From assembly GCF_014650695.1 (NCBI RefSeq), contig NZ_BMVL01000004.1, positions 96,871 to 160,870 of the forward strand: a stretch of DNA of 64,000 bases, given 5' to 3'. Of this stretch, positions 60,303 to 64,000 are shown one piece after another. The notes beneath the pieces were generated by a model that worked only from the letters and a program-made list of their open reading frames with translations, did not search any database and was not told the origin of the DNA. The position numbers and the translations under genes are program-made. The DNA is from Streptomyces avidinii. GTDB taxonomy: Bacteria; Actinomycetota; Actinomycetes; Streptomycetales; Streptomycetaceae. The stretch's first letter is position 1, and each line of letters begins with the position of its first letter.

Positions 60303-62507
60303 ATGGGCGCCCGACCCGAGGGAAGCGCCGACCGCGGCCCCGCGGTCGTGACGCGGCGCGCCCTGCGCACCACCCTCTCCGCATGTCTCTCGTTCTTCGT
60401 CTGCCTGTACGTGCTGGACCGGCCGGTGGCGGCGACGTACGCGCTGTTCGCCGCCGTATCGATGGCGGCGCTCTCCCACATCCCCGGCACCGGACGCCAG
60501 CGGGCGGCCGTCATGGTCAAGGCGGCCCCCGCGGCCTGGGTGCTGCTGACGCTCGGCACCTACCTCGCGATCCGGACCTGGAGCGCCGTCGCCGGCATGC
60601 TCCTGATCGGCTTCTTCCTGGCCTTCGTGGCGGCGGCCGGTCCCCGCGCGGCGGGCGCCGCGCCCGGGCTGCAACTGCTCTACATCCTGCCGTGCTTCCC
60701 GCCCTACGCCCCCGACACCCTGGGCGAACGGCTCGTGGGGGCCACCTTCGGCCTCCTGCTGCTGGTCCTCGCCGAGGCCTTCGTGCTGCCCGAGGAGCCC
60801 GGGCCCACCTACCGTCGGCTGGCCGCCGGCGCGGCCGACACCGCCGCCCGCTGCGTCGCCGAACTGGGCCGCGCCCCGTACACGCTGTCCGCCGCGTCGG
60901 CGGAGACGGCCCGGGTGGCCGGCGAGTCGCTGCGCCCCTTCCGGGTGGACGAGGCCGACCGCCCCGCCGGGCCGGGCCTGCGGGACCGCGCCCTGTCCCA
61001 CGCGGGCCTGGCCGCCCGCACGCTCCTCGCCCGCCTGGTGAACCTTCCCCCGCCGCCCCCGGGCCCGGTGCCGACGGAGCAGGAGCCCCAGGTGCTGACC
61101 GCGGTCGGCCGGGCCGTCACCGAGACCGCCGCCCTGCTGGACGGCAGGGCCGCCACGACCGAAGCGGCCGCCGACCTGCGGCGCGTACGGGAGCAGGCTG
61201 CCACGTCGGCCGCGCGGGAGGCACCCACGACCGCCGCGCGGGGGCGCCGCCGGGCGGCGCTGCTGGAGGTGGCCGATGCGGCCGTGGCCCTGACGACGGC
61301 GGCCGAGCTGGCACTACGGGGCCGCCGCGCGCGGGTCCCCGACGACGTCGACTCGGGCCGGTTCTGGTACGCGGGCAAGCGCGCGCCGCGCCTGTGGTGG
61401 CACCGGCTGGCGGGACACGCCGGGCCGCGCTCGGTGTACTTCCAGAACGCCGTCCGGATCAGCCTCGCCCTGGCGGCCGCCCGCACGGTCGCGGGCGTGG
61501 ACTCGCTGCCGCACGGCTTCTGGGCGATGCTGGCCGTCCTCAGCCTCACCCGGACCACCGCCGCCCAGACGCGGGCGACCGTACGCGTGGCGATCACCGG
61601 CACCCTGCTCGGCGCCCTGGTCACCGGGCTGCTGCTGGCCCTGATCGGCGGTCACACCAACATCTACGCCGTCGCCCTGCCGTTCGTGATGATGACCGCG
61701 TTCCGGGTGGGGCCGGTCCGGGGCGTGGGCTGGGCCCAGGGCATGTTCACCCTCGTGGTGGCCTTCGTCTTCGCCCAGTTGGCCCCTGTGACCTGGCAGC
61801 TGGCCGAGGTCAGAATCCTGAACGTGGTCATCGGCAGCCTGATCGGCGTGGTCTTCGGGGTGCTCGCCTGGCCGCGCGGGGCGCAGCGGGAGCTGCACCG
61901 GGCGGTCGCCCTGCTGCTGACGACGGAGGCCGAGACGGTCGAGCGCACCACGGCCGCCGTGGTGGACGGCGGGCCGGGGCACGTTCCCGACGACCGGCCG
62001 CTCCAGCACGCGCTGACGATGGCGGAGTCCGCGTTCGCGCAGCACCAGAACGAACCCCGCACGTCCGAGGACCCCACGACGGACTGGCAGGCGGCCATGA
62101 TGTCGGGCCATCACGTGCTGTGGGGCTCGCGTCGGCTTTTCGTCCGGGGAGGCCCGGCGGTGGGGCCGGCGAACGCCGCCCGGCTGGACGGCCGGGCGAC
62201 CGGGGTGGCCACGCGGATGCGGGAGGCGGCCGAGACGGTGGGGGTGGCACCCGGGGCCGCGGATCAGCAGGGCGCGCCGCTGCCCGGCGGGTCCGAGGCG
62301 GGAGGGCCGCCGGGGGTCTCCTCGCCGCGGTTCTTCGCGGCGCTCGCCTGGCTGGACTCGCTGACCGTCGACGTCGAGCGCATGACGGCCGCGGGTCACC
62401 CGTCCGGCCCATCGGGTCCGAACGGCTCGTCCGGTCCGCCGGGTCCGCCGGGTCCGCCGGGTCCGCCGGGAGCCTCCCGTCCGTCCGGTCCGGCCGGCCC
62501 CTCCTGA
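60303..62507 (+). CDS. FUSC-family membrane protein
   Basis: 734 residues. Two sets of membrane helices (LRTTLSACLSFFVCLYVLDR to VGATFGLLLLVLAEAFVLP, and AVRISLALAAARTVAGVDSL to LIGVVFGVLAWPRGAQREL) flank a large soluble helical region. This duplicated arrangement is that of FUSC/aromatic-acid exporter-like proteins. The C-terminus has a collagen-like stretch (GPPGPPGPPGPPGAS) coded by a 9-bp repeat. ATG 60303 is preferred to the GTG at 60267. A role in efflux of aromatic or toxic metabolites is inferred from the family. Confidence 0.83.
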   Translation: MGARPEGSADRGPAVVTRRALRTTLSACLSFFVCLYVLDRPVAATYALFAAVSMAALSHIPGTGRQRAAVMVKAAPAAWVLLTLGTYLAIRTWSAVAGMLLIGFFLAFVAAAGPRAAGAAPGLQLLYILPCFPPYAPDTLGERLVGATFGLLLLVLAEAFVLPEEPGPTYRRLAAGAADTAARCVAELGRAPYTLSAASAETARVAGESLRPFRVDEADRPAGPGLRDRALSHAGLAARTLLARLVNLPPPPPGPVPTEQEPQVLTAVGRAVTETAALLDGRAATTEAAADLRRVREQAATSAAREAPTTAARGRRRAALLEVADAAVALTTAAELALRGRRARVPDDVDSGRFWYAGKRAPRLWWHRLAGHAGPRSVYFQNAVRISLALAAARTVAGVDSLPHGFWAMLAVLSLTRTTAAQTRATVRVAITGTLLGALVTGLLLALIGGHTNIYAVALPFVMMTAFRVGPVRGVGWAQGMFTLVVAFVFAQLAPVTWQLAEVRILNVVIGSLIGVVFGVLAWPRGAQRELHRAVALLLTTEAETVERTTAAVVDGGPGHVPDDRPLQHALTMAESAFAQHQNEPRTSEDPTTDWQAAMMSGHHVLWGSRRLFVRGGPAVGPANAARLDGRATGVATRMREAAETVGVAPGAADQQGAPLPGGSEAGGPPGVSSPRFFAALAWLDSLTVDVERMTAAGHPSGPSGPNGSSGPPGPPGPPGPPGASRPSGPAGPS

Positions 62508-62523
62508 GTCGCGGGAAACAACT

Positions 62524-62552
62524 TGCACGAGACGTCTCGTCTCGCCTATCGT
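62524..62552 (+). promoter_or_regulatory. Promoter with palindromic operator, leaderless start
   Basis: -35 TTGCAC (62524-62529), a 17-bp spacer and -10 TATCGT (62547-62552) place the transcription start at or next to the ATG at 62559. The spacer region carries a perfect 14-bp palindrome ACGAGACGTCTCGT (62527-62540) overlapping the -35, the position of a TetR-type repressor site. No such regulator gene is visible nearby. Confidence 0.65.
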
Positions 62553-62558
62553 CCGATC

Positions 62559-63761
62559 ATGACCACAGCGAAGCCCGCCCACATCGCCATGTTCTCCATC
62601 GCCGCCCACGGGCACGTGAACCCGAGCATCGAGGTGATCCGCGAACTCGTGGCGCGCGGCCACCGCGTCAGCTACGCCATCCCGGCCTCCTTCGCCGAGA
62701 AGATCGCGGAGACCGGCGCCACGCCCGTGATCTACACCTCCACGCTGCCCACCGACGACGAGCCCGAGGCCTGGGGCACCGAGCTCATCGAGAACCTGGA
62801 GCCCTTCCTGAAGGACGCCGTCCAGGCCCTCCCGCAGCTCGCCGCCGCCTTCGAGGGCGACGAGCCCGACCTCGTCCTCCACGACATCACCTCCTACCCC
62901 GCGCCCGTGCTCGCCCACCGCTGGGGCGTCCCCGCCGTCTCCCTCTCCCCGAACCTGGTCGCCTGGGAGGGCTACGAGCAGGAGGTGGGCGAGCCGATGG
63001 TCGCCGGGCTGAAGTCCTCCGAGCGCGGCCGGGCCTACTACGACGCCTTCGCGGCCTGGCTCACCGAGAACGGCCTCGGCGACGACGTCGACCGCTTCCA
63101 GGGCCGCCCCCGACGCAGCATCGTCCTCATCCCCCGGGCGCTCCAGCCGCACGCCGACCGCGTCGACGGGTCCGTGTACACCTTCGTCGGCGCCTGCCAG
63201 GGGGACCGCAGCGCGACCCAGGGCACCTGGCAACGGCCCGCGGCCGCCGAGGGCAAGAAGGTCGTACTCGTCTCGCTCGGCTCCGCCTTCACCAAGCAGC
63301 CCGCCTTCTACCGCGCCTGCATCGAGGCCTTCGCGGACCTGTCCGACTGGCACCTCGTCCTCCAGATCGGCAAGTTCACCGACGAGGCCGACCTGGGCCC
63401 GGTCCCCGCCGCCGTCGAGGTCCACCGCTGGGTCCCCCAGCTGGACATCCTGCGCCGGGCCGACGCCTTCATCACCCACGCGGGCGCCGGCGGCAGCCAG
63501 GAGGGGCTCGCCACCGCCACCCCGATGGTCGCCGTCCCGCAGGCCGTCGACCAGTTCGGCAACGCCGACATGCTCGTCTCGCTCGGAGTGGCCCGCCACG
63601 TGCCGATGGCGCAGGCGGACGCCGCGACCCTGCGCGAGGCGGTCCTCCACCTGGTCGCCGACCCCGAGGTCGCCACCCGCGCCGAGGCCGTCCGCGCGCA
63701 GATGGCCGCCGAAGGCGGCACGCGGCAGGCCGCCGACCTGATCGAGGCCGAATTGTCATAG
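62559..63761 (+). CDS. Macrolide-type UDP-glycosyltransferase (GT1, MGT family)
   Basis: 400 residues. The N-terminus [20 protein letters not shown] and the C-terminal donor site [20 protein letters not shown], then [20 protein letters not shown], are the signature of the OleD/MGT group, which inactivate macrolides by adding glucose to the desosamine 2'-[14 protein letters not shown] also fits. Family members accept many phenolic and macrolide acceptors, so the natural target is uncertain. The gene appears leaderless: the -10 box lies 6 bp before the ATG, and a palindromic operator overlaps the promoter, suggesting drug-responsive repression. Confidence 0.88.
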   Translation: MTTAKPAHIAMFSIAAHGHVNPSIEVIRELVARGHRVSYAIPASFAEKIAETGATPVIYTSTLPTDDEPEAWGTELIENLEPFLKDAVQALPQLAAAFEGDEPDLVLHDITSYPAPVLAHRWGVPAVSLSPNLVAWEGYEQEVGEPMVAGLKSSERGRAYYDAFAAWLTENGLGDDVDRFQGRPRRSIVLIPRALQPHADRVDGSVYTFVGACQGDRSATQGTWQRPAAAEGKKVVLVSLGSAFTKQPAFYRACIEAFADLSDWHLVLQIGKFTDEADLGPVPAAVEVHRWVPQLDILRRADAFITHAGAGGSQEGLATATPMVAVPQAVDQFGNADMLVSLGVARHVPMAQADAATLREAVLHLVADPEVATRAEAVRAQMAAEGGTRQAADLIEAELS

Positions 63762-63781
63762 CGGGGTCCTAGGGTGCGCCC

Positions 63782-64000
63782 ATGACGACGAAGAAGGCCG
63801 CAACGAAGAAGGCCGTGCCCGAAGAAGAGGCCATGACGAAGAAGTACGCGGCGCTGCTGCGCGGGATCAACGTCGGCGGGAACAAGAAGGTCCCGATGGC
63901 GGAGCTGCGTTCGCTCCTGGAAGGGCTCGGCCACGGCGACGTGCAGACGTACCTGCAGAGCGGCAACGCCGTCTTCAGCAGCGCGCAGCAGGACCCGGCG
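63782..64000 (+). CDS. DUF1697 protein, 3' end beyond window
   Basis: The frame opens MTTKKAATKKAVPEEEAMTK and gives KYAALLRGINVGGNKKVPMA and DVQTYLQSGNAVFSS, the DUF1697 N-terminal signature (LLRGINVGG, YLQSGNVVF). The usual family start corresponds to ATG 63833; the ATG at 63782 adds a Lys-rich leader. Function unknown. The gene is cut by the window edge. Confidence 0.85.
   Translation, partial: MTTKKAATKKAVPEEEAMTKKYAALLRGINVGGNKKVPMAELRSLLEGLGHGDVQTYLQSGNAVFSSAQQDPA

Noticed and set aside
60242..63772. A very long plus-strand open frame across the FUSC and glycosyltransferase genes
   Set aside because: It is in a different phase from both real genes and gives Arg/Gly/Pro-rich sequence. 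A shadow.

Overview
The window is high-GC DNA (roughly 70% or more by eye) with many GTG starts, dense ATGA stop/start overlaps, a four-gene conservon (cvnABCD), DUF6082, DUF1707-FHA and SAV2148-family genes, and TreY/TreZ/GlgX enzymes. Together these indicate a Streptomyces or a close relative. No rRNA, CRISPR array, intact transposase or riboswitch was seen; there is one tRNA (His).

Left part (1-14.4 kb), accessory and partly decayed. Remnants of an HTH protein and a Tn3-type transposase are followed by a two-gene NLR-like pair on the minus strand: a small helical protein (3427-3891) and an NB-ARC/TPR protein (1082-3289). The two share a short beta-type motif, like the amyloid-signalling pairs known from multicellular bacteria. 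Next comes a Ku-led run (Ku, DksA/TraR, PAP2 tail, phage-holin-like, DUF3618, DUF4235) in which several members are frameshifted, then a beta-carbonic anhydrase, a lower-GC DUF6082 gene, a CBS fragment, two secreted zinc metallopeptidases, and IS5 and WD40 remnants.

14.7-24 kb. A conservon (cvnABCD) converges on a five-gene minus-strand operon: an OleA-like ketosynthase, a GT2 glycosyltransferase, an OleC-like AMP ligase, a cytochrome P450 and an OleD-like reductase. It looks like a small head-to-head acyl condensation (beta-lactone/olefin-type) lipid pathway without OleB.

24-37 kb, the most interesting region. Eight overlapping minus-strand genes run from 36942 to 25966: an Ig/fn3-like protein, a zinc-ribbon TRAFAC-type GTPase, a GAP1-like GTPase-associated protein, a membrane-anchored zinc-ribbon GTPase, a 42-aa membrane protein, a vWA protein, a PP2C phosphatase and a Ser/Thr kinase. 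The last three form a TerY-P-like vWA/PP2C/kinase triad. This resembles the GTPase-centred conflict systems predicted computationally in multicellular bacteria. Two plus-strand genes (24127-25959) converge on it and share an NIG-x-HGT-x-N motif.

37-64 kb, mostly core-type genes: a Tat-exported phospholipase C, an alpha/beta hydrolase, tRNA-His, an M24 peptidase, treZ, an FHA protein, a truncated 2OG oxygenase, an M14 peptidase, a dihydrolipoyl dehydrogenase with a divergent LysR regulator, treY, an MFS transporter, glgX, a SAV2148-family gene, a DnaQ-like exonuclease, a secreted protein with a 372-bp internal duplication, an aminoglycoside-phosphotransferase-like kinase, a FUSC membrane protein, a macrolide-glycosyltransferase-like gene behind a palindromic operator, and the start of a DUF1697 gene cut by the window edge.
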